Numbered from the stretch's first letter, positions 54,193-62,379 are shown. The stretch is 64,000 nucleotides of DNA from Paenibacillus donghaensis (GCF_002192415.1 NZ_CP021780.1:3782001-3846000); one strand, 5' to 3'. Notes: generated from the letters alone by a model not told the origin. Program-made: numbers and translations.

Positions 54193-55063
54193 TCCGCCGA
54201 CCTCCTTCGACCAGATACGAGAAAAACTTCTGAAGCGTAAGCCCTTCGATCGTGAGGCTCAGCTTATTTGCCTGTACTCGGTCTTTATCCCCAAGTGCGC
54301 CATAAAGTGCCGAAAGAGTGCCTTTCCCGTAGATTTCGTTATAGATTACTAGTTTGTCACTAGTAAATTGTTTTACGGCTTCAGAACTGCCCGTAAGTAC
54401 ATGGGAATATTCGCGGATATGGTCCACGTCGTCATGCAGCAAGATCGTGCCAGCGTCCATAATGTAGACACTTTCAACAACTTTAGCTATCTCGTCAATT
54501 AGATGGGTCGACAGTACAATCGTTCGTGGATAATTCGCATAATCCTCGACTAGAATTCTATAAAACTTCTCCCGGATCAATACGTCAAGTCCAAGCATGG
54601 GTTCGTCATAAATGGTTAACCGAGCCCGGCTTGCGAGACCAATAATATTACCGACAAGGGACTCCATCCCTCTGGACAGCTGACGGATTTTCTTACTGGG
54701 ATTAAGCTTGAAGGTGTTTAGCAGGTCTTTTGCAAAAGGCCAATCCCAATGGGGATGAAATGCCGAAGCAAACTGCAGAATCTCAATAACTCTGGCCCCT
54801 CTCCAGTACAGATTATTCTCCCTAATATAACAGGTCTCCGGTGGCAGCTCGCCCCGCTCCAAATGCGAACCCGAAACTTCAATCAGACCGGAGGTAGGGA
54901 AAATGCCTCCAGTTATCATGTTAAGCAGCGTGGTTTTTCCGGCTCCATTGCGGCCCAACAGTCCGTATATCGTGTTTTCCTCCAGTGTCATATTCAAATG
55001 GCGAACAGCCTCGTTTTTACCATAGCTTTTGGTCAGGCCCGAGCATTCAAGAATCACACTCAC
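54185..55063 (-). CDS. ABC transporter ATP-binding protein (YtrB-like)
   Basis: A 292-residue ATPase with Walker A GLLGRNGAGKTTLLNMITGG, an unusual signature RQLSRGMESLVGNIIGLA (LSRGM in place of LSGGQ) and Walker B LTIYDEPMLGLDV. These features are typical of the YtrB/EcsA-like group controlled by YtrA-type GntR regulators and induced by cell-wall antibiotics. It overlaps the regulator by 4 bases and the permease by 8. Confidence 0.92.
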   Translation of the reverse strand: MSVILECSGLTKSYGKNEAVRHLNMTLEENTIYGLLGRNGAGKTTLLNMITGGIFPTSGLIEVSGSHLERGELPPETCYIRENNLYWRGARVIEILQFASAFHPHWDWPFAKDLLNTFKLNPSKKIRQLSRGMESLVGNIIGLASRARLTIYDEPMLGLDVLIREKFYRILVEDYANYPRTIVLSTHLIDEIAKVVESVYIMDAGTILLHDDVDHIREYSHVLTGSSEAVKQFTSDKLVIYNEIYGKGTLSALYGALGDKDRVQANKLSLTIEGLTLQKFFSYLVEGGRRIE

Positions 55064-55437
55064 TTTCGGTCAGCCCCTTTCCGTTCTTTAATCATCTCAA
55101 TAACATCCTCATTGGTCATTCCCAGCTTTTCCCCCTCTTCGAGCAATTTCAAAACCATCTCATCATAAAATCGGATTCGTCTTTTGCCCATTATAGTTTG
55201 CTTGGCACCTTGGGCAACATACATACCCAGCCCTCTTTTCTTGTATAGAATTCCCTCGCTCACAAGCAACCCGATTCCTTTCACAGCGGTAGCCGGATTG
55301 ATTTGAAAGGTGCTTGCAAATTGCGCCATTGAGATAATCTGATCATCTTCCTGGTACGTTCCATTCAGAATGTCATCCTCAATCATTTCGGCAATTTGTT
55401 GAAATATGGGCTGACTTGAGTCAAAATTTGTTTTCAT
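55060..55437 (-). CDS. GntR-family regulator, YtrA subfamily
   Basis: A 125-residue regulator: an N-terminal winged helix (QIAEMIEDDILNGTYQEDDQ, SMAQFASTFQINPATAVKGI) plus the short two-helix C-terminus that defines the YtrA subfamily. YtrA repressors control neighbouring ABC genes in response to envelope stress. It starts 15 bases downstream of a GTATG/CATAC-type dyad and probably represses its own operon and the hydrolase gene at 51190. Confidence 0.93.
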   Translation of the reverse strand: MKTNFDSSQPIFQQIAEMIEDDILNGTYQEDDQIISMAQFASTFQINPATAVKGIGLLVSEGILYKKRGLGMYVAQGAKQTIMGKRRIRFYDEMVLKLLEEGEKLGMTNEDVIEMIKERKGADRK

Positions 55438-55452
55438 TCAATCACCCTATCG

Positions 55453-55501
55453 GTATGTTGGTATTGCAACACACTATAATGCTGCTCCAAGGAAGTGTCA
55501 A
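55453..55501 (-). promoter_or_regulatory. Promoter with YtrA-type operator, GntR-ABC operon
   Basis: Minus strand: TTGACA (55501-55496), 17-base spacer, TATAGT (55478-55473), then the dyad GTGTG-N12-CATAC (55474-55453). It aligns with the hydrolase promoter over about 50 bases, including the spacer. Confidence 0.87.
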
Positions 55502-55837
55502 CCCCTAATGAAAAACAAAAAAGACACTCCTGCTAAAGGAAGTGCCCTGTTACTTAGATGAAGGGAATTCGGCGATTCTTTGCTGTATGTTCATCGATCA
55601 GACCCGTACATGCCGCCCCGATACATCGTAGAATTAGTTGAGGAACAATTAAATAAACAAAACGGAGAGTCCTATTATTAGGACTCTCCGTTTTGTTTAA
55701 CAGTAATTTCATATAACGTTTGGTTATTCATAATGTCCGTTAGGCGATATAATTACCTTCTTCGAAATACTCTCAAATCTATTCATCAATCTTTATATCA
55801 AACTTATATTCTAAAGTCATTGATGCATCTATATTCA
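55502..55837. other. Intergenic region with two hairpins and a coding-like scrap
   Basis: A first hairpin (55511-55546) has a minus-strand T-run. A stretch at about 55583-55681 on the plus strand reads as a C-terminal-like peptide (YVHRSDPYMPPRYIVELVEE...) and ends inside the strong hairpin at 55655-55698. It may be a gene remnant; no family is recognised. Confidence 0.4.
55655..55698. terminator. Perfect 20-bp hairpin, bidirectional terminator
   Basis: AAACAAAACGGAGAGTCCTA and its exact complement surround TTAT. A/T tracts in both arms allow termination on either strand. Confidence 0.88.
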
Positions 55838-56002
55838 TCACAGCTTCTCGACTTGTTCAAAATCTTCTTCGGATAGATGCTCTTTGAGCATTTGTAAGGA
55901 TTCAGTGATTTTCAGATTAATCTTCTGGAATTCCGATCATTTGGCTTAACTAACTCATTCGGGCGCAACTTTCCATAATAAAAATCCTCCAATATGATTC
56001 AT
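55838..56002 (-). pseudogene. Decayed DUF6809-type gene, divergent from an XRE regulator
   Basis: ATG 56002 follows AGGGAGG and reads MNHIGGFYYGKLRPNELVKP, then a one-base deletion near 55930 shifts the frame to FQKINLKITESLQMLKEHLS and a stop after EQVEKL. The two parts line up with the intact protein at 61578-61850 (LFYGNIRPDERIHPVNPEYK, LNEKISKTIESYHKKLSAEE, YDQLEKLIDL). The C-terminal third is missing. It is divergent from the XRE gene at 56114, exactly as the intact copy is at 61961. Confidence 0.75.
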
Positions 56003-56043
56003 TAGGCCTCCCTTCGCAGACTAAAACCTTTCCACGTATAAAT

Positions 56044-56087
56044 TTTATGCGAAAACCGCATAAATATCAATATGCATTTTTCGCATA
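56044..56087. promoter_or_regulatory. Two dyad operators before the first XRE gene
   Basis: TTTATGCG-N5-CGCATAAA (56044-56064) and TATGC-N7-GCATA (56071-56087) share half-sites and lie in the divergent promoter region. Likely binding sites of the XRE regulator at 56114. Confidence 0.72.
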
Positions 56088-56113
56088 AAGTAAACTTGGC
56101 TTGGGTGATGAGC

Positions 56114-56338
56114 ATGTATAAAAGAATCCGCGACTTACGCGAAGACAAAGACCTGACGCAACAACAAATGGCTGAGCTTTTACATATCACACAAGCCACT
56201 TATTCCCGCTATGAGAATGGAAATTTGGATGTCCCGAGCGCCGTTTTAATTACTCTAGCCAGTTTCCATAAAGTAAGCATCGACTATATTCTAGGTCAGA
56301 CAGACAACCCTAAGCGCTATCCGGGCAAAAAAGAATAA
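56114..56338 (+). CDS. XRE-family transcriptional regulator (first copy)
   Basis: A 74-residue single-domain helix-turn-helix protein: MYKRIRDLREDKDLTQQQMA, ELLHITQATYSRYENGNLDV, then VSIDYILGQTDNPKR. It resembles SinR/Xre-type repressors of prophages and toxin-antitoxin loci. ATG 56114 follows GGGTGATG; upstream in-frame starts lie in the operator region. It is a paralogue of the regulator at 61961 (shared MYKRI, LREDKD, YENG/YERG, TDYL/IDYI). A terminator follows. Confidence 0.9.
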   Translation: MYKRIRDLREDKDLTQQQMAELLHITQATYSRYENGNLDVPSAVLITLASFHKVSIDYILGQTDNPKRYPGKKE

Positions 56339-56349
56339 TACGCAGCAAC

Positions 56350-56386
56350 AACAAGCTCGTGTGACGAACCACATGAGCTTGTTTGT
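56350..56386 (+). terminator. Terminator of the first XRE gene
   Basis: ACAAGCTCGTGTG pairs with CACATGAGCTTGT, then TTGTC. The T-run is short. Confidence 0.7.
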
Positions 56387-56604
56387 CAGTTAACCAAAAA
56401 GTTTGTCACTTTGATAGGTAATATCCAAAAATAATAATAAAGAAGCCTAACCTTCTGCCTCCTCCGTCTACTCAGCATCCTCATACCGAGAATGACAAAC
56501 CTATCTTGATGGCTGAGGATTTGTTGTTCTTTGCCACATTATTGTTAATACCAGAATTTGATATCTGTTGATACTCATATTTAACATCGAGTGATTGTGC
56601 AGTT

Positions 56605-57471
56605 TTATTTATGGATATTATAAAAGTTCAAAACACTAGAAAAATAAGCGGAAGCTAAAATTTCACTGTTAATTGCTTGTATATCCAATACAAAATTGAT
56701 TATTTTGTTTCTTATCTCACTAAAAAAATCATTTTTATGTATTTTAACATTTGAAAATGAATCGTATGGTGCATCTTTTAGAAGAAACTTGTCGGTACAA
56801 ATCAAACTTTCTAAGGGTACTATCTCATATTTCAATTCATTTAATACCAGGTTATCATTATCGGCTTGTATTTCTAACCACGTCCAAGGATTTTCAACAT
56901 ATTTTAATGCTACATAATCGGATGATTTCAGAGTATTATACACATCAACGAGTAGTTTGAAATGGGTAAGTATCAGTTCAGAATATGTCTTCTTAGCTGA
57001 TAACGGCATATTTTGAGTTGGATAAGGGAATAGCTCTTGACCATCAATAACTATGGTAAATAGACCGTAGATCTGATGCCATTCTTTATCGAAAGTAGGT
57101 ACATCGATCGTTTTTAATTCCTCCACATCATCTTCAAATAACTCGTACTTAATCTCGAATATAGGAGACTCATTCAAAATTTTCTTCACCTTCCTTATGA
57201 ATAAAAATGATATGCTTTCAATATCTATTGCTTCAAATTTATAGCCTCGAGCTTCTAGCTCATTATAAAATTCAGTGTTTATATCATCGTTATACTCGAA
57301 TATTCCGGTTCTTTGATATGTGTACGCGTCGGAAGCAACTGATAACATCTCTTCCAATTGGGGTGCAAATACATCTTCTTGCAAATGATCTTCAGATAAA
57401 TATTCTGCTAGAAATTCAGGGTTCTTTATTACCTGGATGAAAGCTCCTCCCTTTTGCTCCTTATTACGCAA
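56605..57471 (-). CDS. Hypothetical protein, acidic, unknown family
   Basis: About 280 residues, acidic and rich in aromatic and Ile/Leu residues, with no signal peptide or membrane segment. Recognisable only by its own features: EEMLSVASDAYTYQRTGIFE, VENPWTWLEIQADNDNLV, FFSEIRNKIINFVLDIQ. It has the look of an immunity-type or contact-toxin neighbour protein, a guess without motif support. The start is uncertain: TTG 57471 overlaps the upstream gene, whereas AAAGGGAGGAGC lies inside codons 6-10 with only ATC/ATA codons in frame after it. No frameshift is visible. Confidence 0.65.
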   Translation of the reverse strand: MRNKEQKGGAFIQVIKNPEFLAEYLSEDHLQEDVFAPQLEEMLSVASDAYTYQRTGIFEYNDDINTEFYNELEARGYKFEAIDIESISFLFIRKVKKILNESPIFEIKYELFEDDVEELKTIDVPTFDKEWHQIYGLFTIVIDGQELFPYPTQNMPLSAKKTYSELILTHFKLLVDVYNTLKSSDYVALKYVENPWTWLEIQADNDNLVLNELKYEIVPLESLICTDKFLLKDAPYDSFSNVKIHKNDFFSEIRNKIINFVLDIQAINSEILASAYFSSVLNFYNIHK

Positions 57472-57847
57472 TAGCTACTATCAGACTAGTTAGAAGCAGC
57501 AACAAAGATACCGGTGCCCATATTCTTCTCTCCCAAACACTTCTTGTAATGAGATTCAAGATTGTAGCAATCACTGAAAAGGCAACAACAAACCAAATAG
57601 CTACATTAACAAATTCAAACCAACCAGGAAGTATATTCCCCGATTTGCTCAACACAATTAGCGCCAAGAAAGTTAACACAACAATCTGAATCAAGCAAGC
57701 TACACGCATTGGAGCTGGATACTTCCCGGGAAACTTCCCACCCATCGCATACTTTCCCCACGGCATGCCTACAGCTAGTCCTGCTTGAAAAAGAATTACA
57801 ATAGCCATCAAGATTGAAAATACTATTGATGAGATGAATAAGAACAT
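57464..57847 (-). CDS. Four-helix integral membrane protein
   Basis: A 127-residue membrane protein with four hydrophobic segments (about 1-25, 47-67, 75-95, 103-123). The loop GMPWGKYAMGGKFPGKYPAP matches a widespread family of small membrane proteins of unknown function that carry a PWG..A.GG..PG pattern. I prefer ATG 57847 because GTGAGG lies 9 bases upstream; the frame extends back to 57928 without a ribosome binding site. The stop overlaps the next gene. Confidence 0.75.
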   Translation of the reverse strand: MFLFISSIVFSILMAIVILFQAGLAVGMPWGKYAMGGKFPGKYPAPMRVACLIQIVVLTFLALIVLSKSGNILPGWFEFVNVAIWFVVAFSVIATILNLITRSVWERRIWAPVSLLLLLTSLIVAIA

Positions 57848-57918
57848 TATCTCGTTCCTCACTTCCATATTATACTGAAAGAGCTTTTTCCTTTTTGGTT
57901 CTGTCCAGTTCTGAATGC

Positions 57919-58061
57919 TTAAATACACGCGATCATCCCGAAGATCGCAGCGTACATCGTATAATCACGAATATAGTCCATGACCAGCCTCCCATTCAAT
58001 AATCCCGGCATTGTTGTAAAATCCACCCAACTGTAACACGGCATGTGTAGGAAAGTCTACG
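57919..58061 (-). other. Possible remnants of a two-gene operon
   Basis: Two short coding-like pieces. One frame reads SFETVDFPTHAVLQLGGFYN and stops near 57967. An overlapping one starts at ATG 57981 after GGGAGG (MDYIRDYTMYAAIFGMIACI, stop 57919-57921). Each looks like the edge of a larger protein but is cut. Weak evidence. Confidence 0.3.
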
Positions 58062-58082
58062 GTTTCAAAGCTTCCCAATGCA

Positions 58083-58122
58083 AAAAACGGCGCTTGCCCA
58101 TGAACAGGCCCGTGCCGTTTTG
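58083..58122 (-). terminator. Terminator of the endoglucanase gene
   Basis: On the minus strand AAAACGGCAC and GCGCCGTTTT form the stem, with an internal GCC/GGC pairing, followed by TTTG, about 20 bases after the stop. Confidence 0.85.
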
Positions 58123-58144
58123 AACAAAACTGCCGTTCGACGGA

Positions 58145-59362
58145 TTATTGCATGCCTTGCATAATTGCATTAATAATGCCTTGCTGGGTTATGGCGTTGT
58201 TTGTACGGTTAAACAAAGCGAAGCCATGCTGGCCGTTATAGCCGTTGTCCCAATAGATCGGCACTGCTTTGTATTTTTTGGCCATTGCCGTTACCGCTTT
58301 GGCATAAGCAGCACGATACACGTTATTGCTTGAATCATAGGCAGTCTTGTCAATCGAACCGAATTCACCGATCACCACAGGGTAACCTTGGGCAACAAAC
58401 TTATTATACATAGATTGGAACTGCGAATTCAGATAATCCTCTTGCCCCCAGGTCGATTTCTTGGCAGGATTCGTTGCAGAGGCCCCCCATTGTGTAATCG
58501 TTCCTGATTCCTCACCCGCAAAATCCCAGGGGGAATAGTAGTGTGCGGAGATCATGATTCTTTTTTCCGAACCGGGAATTGTAGAGGATCTATACGTATC
58601 GGTTGGAAGAACAAAGCCGTAATTGCCAGCGGTGTAGTCGATATTTGTATTCCAACCCGGAATCAGCAGCCATCTTGCACTATTGTTGCCGCTGGTCTGT
58701 CTGACCGTATCCACGAAGATTTGATTGTATGCATTAAGGTTCGCATAGTAAGCAGCATTCGGATTACCATAAGTGCCGTCAAAAACTTCGTTCATCGACT
58801 CAAAGATAAGCCGCTCGTCATAGTTGACAAACTTGTTGGAAATCTGCTGCCATACACGCTGAACCTTCTGTTTAATGGCAGTCTGGTTGCCGCTATTCAC
58901 CAGAAGCCACCCGCCTTGGACAGAATTGTAGCCATCCCCGTGAATGTTAATGACGACATACAAGCCTTCATTGTAGGCATAGTCAACGACCGTTTTCACT
59001 CGATTCAGCCATGCAGCATTCACCGTATAATCGGAGGCGCTTCCAATGTTATTTAAATAAGATACCGGGATACGAATCGTTTTGAAACCCGCCGCTTTCA
59101 CCTTTTTGATTAGTTCCGGAGTAACCATGGGGTTGCCCCACGCTGTCTCGCTTGGCGTACCATTTGACGTTGCTTCAAGCTGATTGCCCAAATTCCATCC
59201 GGCTCCCATTTCGCCAACAATTTGTGAAGCTTGCAATGATCTGAAATCCGATGTAATAGGGGTTGCCGCAGATGCCCGGGCGCTCCATCCGGTAAAGACA
59301 ACAGATGCCAGCAATACAAGAGCTACACTGTAAACCCCGCATTTTTTCATTTTGCCTACCAT
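58145..59362 (-). CDS. Secreted endoglucanase, glycoside hydrolase family 5
   Basis: A 405-residue cellulase. The signal peptide (about 1-33) ends ARASAATPI. The GH5 barrel shows MGAGWNLGNQLEA, FKTIRIPVSYLNN, VVINIHGDGYN, the acid/base Glu in LIFESMNEVFDG, ISAHYYSPWDF and the nucleophile Glu in VVIGEFGSIDK, so both catalytic residues are present. It hydrolyses internal beta-1,4-glucan bonds outside the cell. There is no carbohydrate-binding module, so it is a single-domain enzyme. GGAGG lies 7 bases before ATG 59362. It is monocistronic. Confidence 0.95.
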   Translation of the reverse strand: MVGKMKKCGVYSVALVLLASVVFTGWSARASAATPITSDFRSLQASQIVGEMGAGWNLGNQLEATSNGTPSETAWGNPMVTPELIKKVKAAGFKTIRIPVSYLNNIGSASDYTVNAAWLNRVKTVVDYAYNEGLYVVINIHGDGYNSVQGGWLLVNSGNQTAIKQKVQRVWQQISNKFVNYDERLIFESMNEVFDGTYGNPNAAYYANLNAYNQIFVDTVRQTSGNNSARWLLIPGWNTNIDYTAGNYGFVLPTDTYRSSTIPGSEKRIMISAHYYSPWDFAGEESGTITQWGASATNPAKKSTWGQEDYLNSQFQSMYNKFVAQGYPVVIGEFGSIDKTAYDSSNNVYRAAYAKAVTAMAKKYKAVPIYWDNGYNGQHGFALFNRTNNAITQQGIINAIMQGMQ

Positions 59363-59609
59363 GTCAGAACCTCCGCTTATTATAGTAATTGCGCAAAATT
59401 CAAACGGTTACATTGAACCGGACGTTGTTGACCACACGAAGACCCGAATGCCCTCCCTTCCGCATCTCATAACCTCTCAACGAAGGAAATAACCGTTCGC
59501 TATTCCCAGAATAACATATATATGGGAAAACAAGTACACCTATAATGGTTTTACTTTCTTAATAGCATGTTGAACAATAAATAAGACTGCCTCTAGGAGA
59601 CAGCCTTGT
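59363..59609. other. Intergenic region upstream of the endoglucanase gene
   Basis: About 250 bases. It carries the promoter region with an imperfect dyad (AACGGTTACATTGAACCGG, about 59402-59420) that could bind a carbohydrate regulator, and on the left of the sigma-factor unit a hairpin (GACTGCCTCTAGGAGACAGC, about 59585-59604) with a T-rich minus-strand flank, probably a terminator. No gene seen. Confidence 0.5.
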
Positions 59610-59669
59610 TTATTCTGTTGATTTGCCACAACCATGTATTCCTTCGATATTAATGAATTTTGTTATCAT
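59610..59669 (-). pseudogene. Truncated P-loop kinase N-terminus
   Basis: ATG 59669 follows AAAGAGGTG and reads MITKFINIEGIHGCGKSTE before a stop. GIHGCGKST is a clean P-loop, and FINIEGxxGxGKST is typical of thymidylate-kinase-like proteins. Only the first 19 codons remain, so it is a remnant or a leftover start of a deleted gene that followed the sigma-factor gene. Confidence 0.5.
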
Positions 59670-59777
59670 TTCACACCTCTTTCGTTATCTTCAATTTTCT
59701 AATGTCCCGAACCCGAGAGGCTTATCCTTGATATGTCCATAGTTCTGCATTAAGGGATTTATTCAGCGATGGACTCT

Positions 59778-61403
59778 TTATGCTTCCCAAACCACAGTGC
59801 AGATGCGTTCAATTTCATCCGCCGTAGGTTTTCTTAAATAGCCATTTTTATGTAAGAGCCAAAGAATAGTAATAAATGGACTAAATCCTGATAATAAATG
59901 GTTACGTTCGTTATCATCCACAAATGTTGGTGTTTCTTTACTCATTGTACTAATGTATTGATTGAATGTTTTTTCTATTTCTTTTTTATTTAATATTTCA
60001 TCCGAACATGCTTGCAATATGCGATTAACGGCTTGCATCTGTGTTTCAGTAAGATATGGGATTAATATTTTAAGATATTTGTCTGAATGTGAAACATAGC
60101 CTTTTCTTATGAGATTAGAGATGATTTCTTTGTCATAGCTATTCGGGACTTCACCATTCACGATAATCTCATGCACTCGCTTTAGTTGAGAGAGTTCAGT
60201 GGGACCAAAATGGCGATGACCTCCCAAGAATCCCAGATCAAACTGTAGTGCATGCATTTTATCGGCAACTGGCAGTTTTATTCCGTTACCCCCTCCCTGC
60301 AAACAAAATTCACGAAGCTCCGCTGAAATATCGGGAGCGTCTTCAAGAATATCGCTCATACGAACACTTGCACATGCCCAATGCTTGCTTCCGTCTTTAC
60401 GCTTCGGAGAAGCGTGCTGAAGACCTTTAGCCTGTATAATATCACTGTCTATTTTCTGAATCGTTCGTAATATCACAATAGGCATAAATTGCCACATCAA
60501 GAAATCATCATCAAAATCAGTAAAATTAAAAACAGTTGATTTGATTCTCTTCAACGCTACCGCGGTAATCTGATAGAACTGTTCTGCCATTGGCAATGTG
60601 TTTTCAAGGTGAAATCTTCTTTCGGTTATTTGATATCTAGCATCAGGAATAAAAAAATTTGTCTGATACTTGCTTTTGTACACTATTTTCAAATAATCCA
60701 GATAAAGCAGCTTATCTATTTTATCTTCAAGATAAACTGCCGCCACACCGAGAGTTCTTGCGATTTCTTCCAAGCTTAGTGCCTTGCCATGACAAATCCA
60801 GCAAATATTTTGCATCAGTACATCCGAATGCAATCCACATGGATCATCATTTTCTCCCCACCCATTTCGCCCTGTACAAAGCCGTACAGGTTTGTAAATT
60901 CCATTTTCCGTTGTCATCTTAATTCGCTCCTTCAAATCCATTTTGGCTTGACTTAAATGCCACCTGACGGTTGAAGCAGGAATACTGAGAATATTGGATA
61001 TTTCTTTACCGCTTTTGTTCTCATAGTAATACATGACTGTAATGTCTCTTTTCGTTTTACTGAGATACATGATCTCCTGTCGTAGCTTCTCAGATAGCTC
61101 TTTTTGAATGAGGCCCTCTTCAATATTATCATCGCTTTCCATGTATTCAAAAGCACTTGCGTTGTTCAATGCTTCCCACCCGGGCTTACTCTTCCGCAAA
61201 TACTTCGACCATGAATAACAACAAATTCGATAAATGTATGCGTCCATGTTTTCTATACTCTTATCCGCAATGGTCCCATCACAGAGCGCAACGATAATTT
61301 CCTGCGATAAATCTTCGGCGTTGTGATAATCATTTGTTTTCAAATATGCAAATCCAAATATCCTTTTTGCGTATTCTTTAATTAGCGTTTCAGTAAAATC
61401 CAT
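59778..61403 (-). CDS. ECF-type sigma factor with a large C-terminal extension
   Basis: A 541-residue protein. Residues 1-160 are an ECF sigma factor: sigma-2 (YLKTNDYHNAEDLSQEII, YIYRICCYSWSKYLRK) and sigma-4 (MYYYENKSGKEISNILSIPASTVRWHLSQA). The remaining about 380 residues are not part of a normal ECF. They begin with a Cys-containing segment (LCTGRNGWGENDDPCGLHSD, QNICWICHG), then a winged-helix-like part (SLEEIARTLGVAAVYLEDKI) and an all-helical end. The extension may be a signal-receiving domain replacing an anti-sigma factor, none of which is nearby. ATG 61403 follows AGGTGAG. Confidence 0.87.
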   Translation of the reverse strand: MDFTETLIKEYAKRIFGFAYLKTNDYHNAEDLSQEIIVALCDGTIADKSIENMDAYIYRICCYSWSKYLRKSKPGWEALNNASAFEYMESDDNIEEGLIQKELSEKLRQEIMYLSKTKRDITVMYYYENKSGKEISNILSIPASTVRWHLSQAKMDLKERIKMTTENGIYKPVRLCTGRNGWGENDDPCGLHSDVLMQNICWICHGKALSLEEIARTLGVAAVYLEDKIDKLLYLDYLKIVYKSKYQTNFFIPDARYQITERRFHLENTLPMAEQFYQITAVALKRIKSTVFNFTDFDDDFLMWQFMPIVILRTIQKIDSDIIQAKGLQHASPKRKDGSKHWACASVRMSDILEDAPDISAELREFCLQGGGNGIKLPVADKMHALQFDLGFLGGHRHFGPTELSQLKRVHEIIVNGEVPNSYDKEIISNLIRKGYVSHSDKYLKILIPYLTETQMQAVNRILQACSDEILNKKEIEKTFNQYISTMSKETPTFVDDNERNHLLSGFSPFITILWLLHKNGYLRKPTADEIERICTVVWEA

Positions 61404-61577
61404 ATTCTCACCTGCCTTTTTGAGTACTCACCATATAAGTACCGCCAGAAATGGTTTTGTTGGAGAGGTTTCAGATTTTTATTTTCTTCCTCTGCACCTA
61501 CTTCTCTAACTGTTTCATGACCAGACAATGAACGACCGAACATAACTTTCCTGCAGTGCCTTCTGTCTGCTGGCCAT

Positions 61578-61850
61578 CTATATTCTTTCTCCCAACACCT
61601 CAATCATCATCAAAGCCCCCATCCGAAAGCCATCAGTGTAAGCGGCAGCCGAATACATAGAAGTCGTTTGCCCTAATAAATCAATTAACTTTTCTAACTG
61701 ATCATACTCTTCCGCTGAAAGCTTCTTGTGATAGGATTCAATTGTCTTTGAAATCTTCTCGTTCAGTAACTTGTATTCTGGATTGACGGGATGAATGCGT
61801 TCGTCGGGACGAATATTTCCATAAAAAAGCTTCTCCAAAAGGCTGCCCAT
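61578..61850 (-). CDS. DUF6809-type small protein, divergent from an XRE regulator
   Basis: A 90-residue soluble helical protein: LFYGNIRPDERIHPVNPEYK, LNEKISKTIESYHKKLSAEE, then a C-terminal helix ending DGFRMGALMMIEVLGERI. From memory it resembles the family called DUF6809, common beside small XRE regulators in Paenibacillus and Clostridia; function unknown. AGGAGGGG lies 9 bases before ATG 61850. It is divergent from the XRE gene at 61961 with two dyad operators between; a decayed copy lies at 55838. Confidence 0.8.
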   Translation of the reverse strand: MGSLLEKLFYGNIRPDERIHPVNPEYKLLNEKISKTIESYHKKLSAEEYDQLEKLIDLLGQTTSMYSAAAYTDGFRMGALMMIEVLGERI

Positions 61851-61887
61851 GGGTTAAGTCCCCTCCTATTTCATCATACTAATTATA

Positions 61888-61932
61888 TTTTAGCGATTAT
61901 ATCGCTAAAAATCAATAGCGGTCTGATCGCTA
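61888..61932. promoter_or_regulatory. Two dyad operators before the second XRE gene
   Basis: TTTTAGCGAT-N3-ATCGCTAAAA (61888-61910, perfect 10-bp arms) and TAGCG-N7-CGCTA (61916-61932) lie in the divergent promoter region. The arrangement mirrors that before the first XRE gene but with different half-sites. Confidence 0.78.
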
Positions 61933-61960
61933 AAGTATGATGAACATTGAGGTGGTTACC

Positions 61961-62179
61961 ATGTATAAGAGGATTAAAAACCTTCGTGAAGATAAGGATA
62001 TGTCACAAGCTCAGGTTGCAGAATATCTCGGTTGTAGTCAGCGAATCTATAGTAATTATGAGCGTGGAGAAGTAAATATCCCCGTAGTCATTTTGATCAA
62101 ACTTGCTGATTTGCACCAGACAAGTACTGACTATCTGTTAAACAGAACAAATCTTAAAAATCCTTATCCCCAAAATTAG
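61961..62179 (+). CDS. XRE-family transcriptional regulator (second copy)
   Basis: A 72-residue helix-turn-helix protein: MYKRIKNLREDKDMSQAQVA, EYLGCSQRIYSNYERGEVNI, TSTDYLLNRTNLKN. Paralogue of the regulator at 56114. ATG 61961 is the first start with GAGGTGG upstream. It probably represses both itself and the divergent DUF6809-type gene via the two dyads. A strong terminator follows. Confidence 0.9.
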   Translation: MYKRIKNLREDKDMSQAQVAEYLGCSQRIYSNYERGEVNIPVVILIKLADLHQTSTDYLLNRTNLKNPYPQN

Positions 62180-62194
62180 AGTATCATAAGCCGC

Positions 62195-62230
62195 AAAAGC
62201 TCCTTCAGCACTATGCTGTAGGAGCTTTTG
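62195..62230 (+). terminator. Terminator of the second XRE gene
   Basis: AAAAGCTCCTTCAGCA pairs with TGCTGTAGGAGCTTTT around CTA, followed by TG. Confidence 0.85.
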
Positions 62231-62324
62231 TCATTTCCTCGAAAATCCTATTTGCTGCGGCCAGACAGTTAGTCCATAACTGATACTTATCGCAGCAGCA
62301 AAATAAACAAATCTGACTACACTT

Positions 62325-62379
62325 CCGCAAAAACAACCCGCAAGAAGGCTACTTCTCTCAAAGCTTCCTTCCTACGGGT
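62325..62379 (-). terminator. Leftover terminator of an ABC-F gene
   Basis: On the minus strand ACCCGTAGGAAGG pairs with CCTTCTTGCGGGT around a loop of about 18 bases, followed by TGTTTTTG. It lies about 30 bases behind the ABC-F tail at 62411. Confidence 0.72.
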
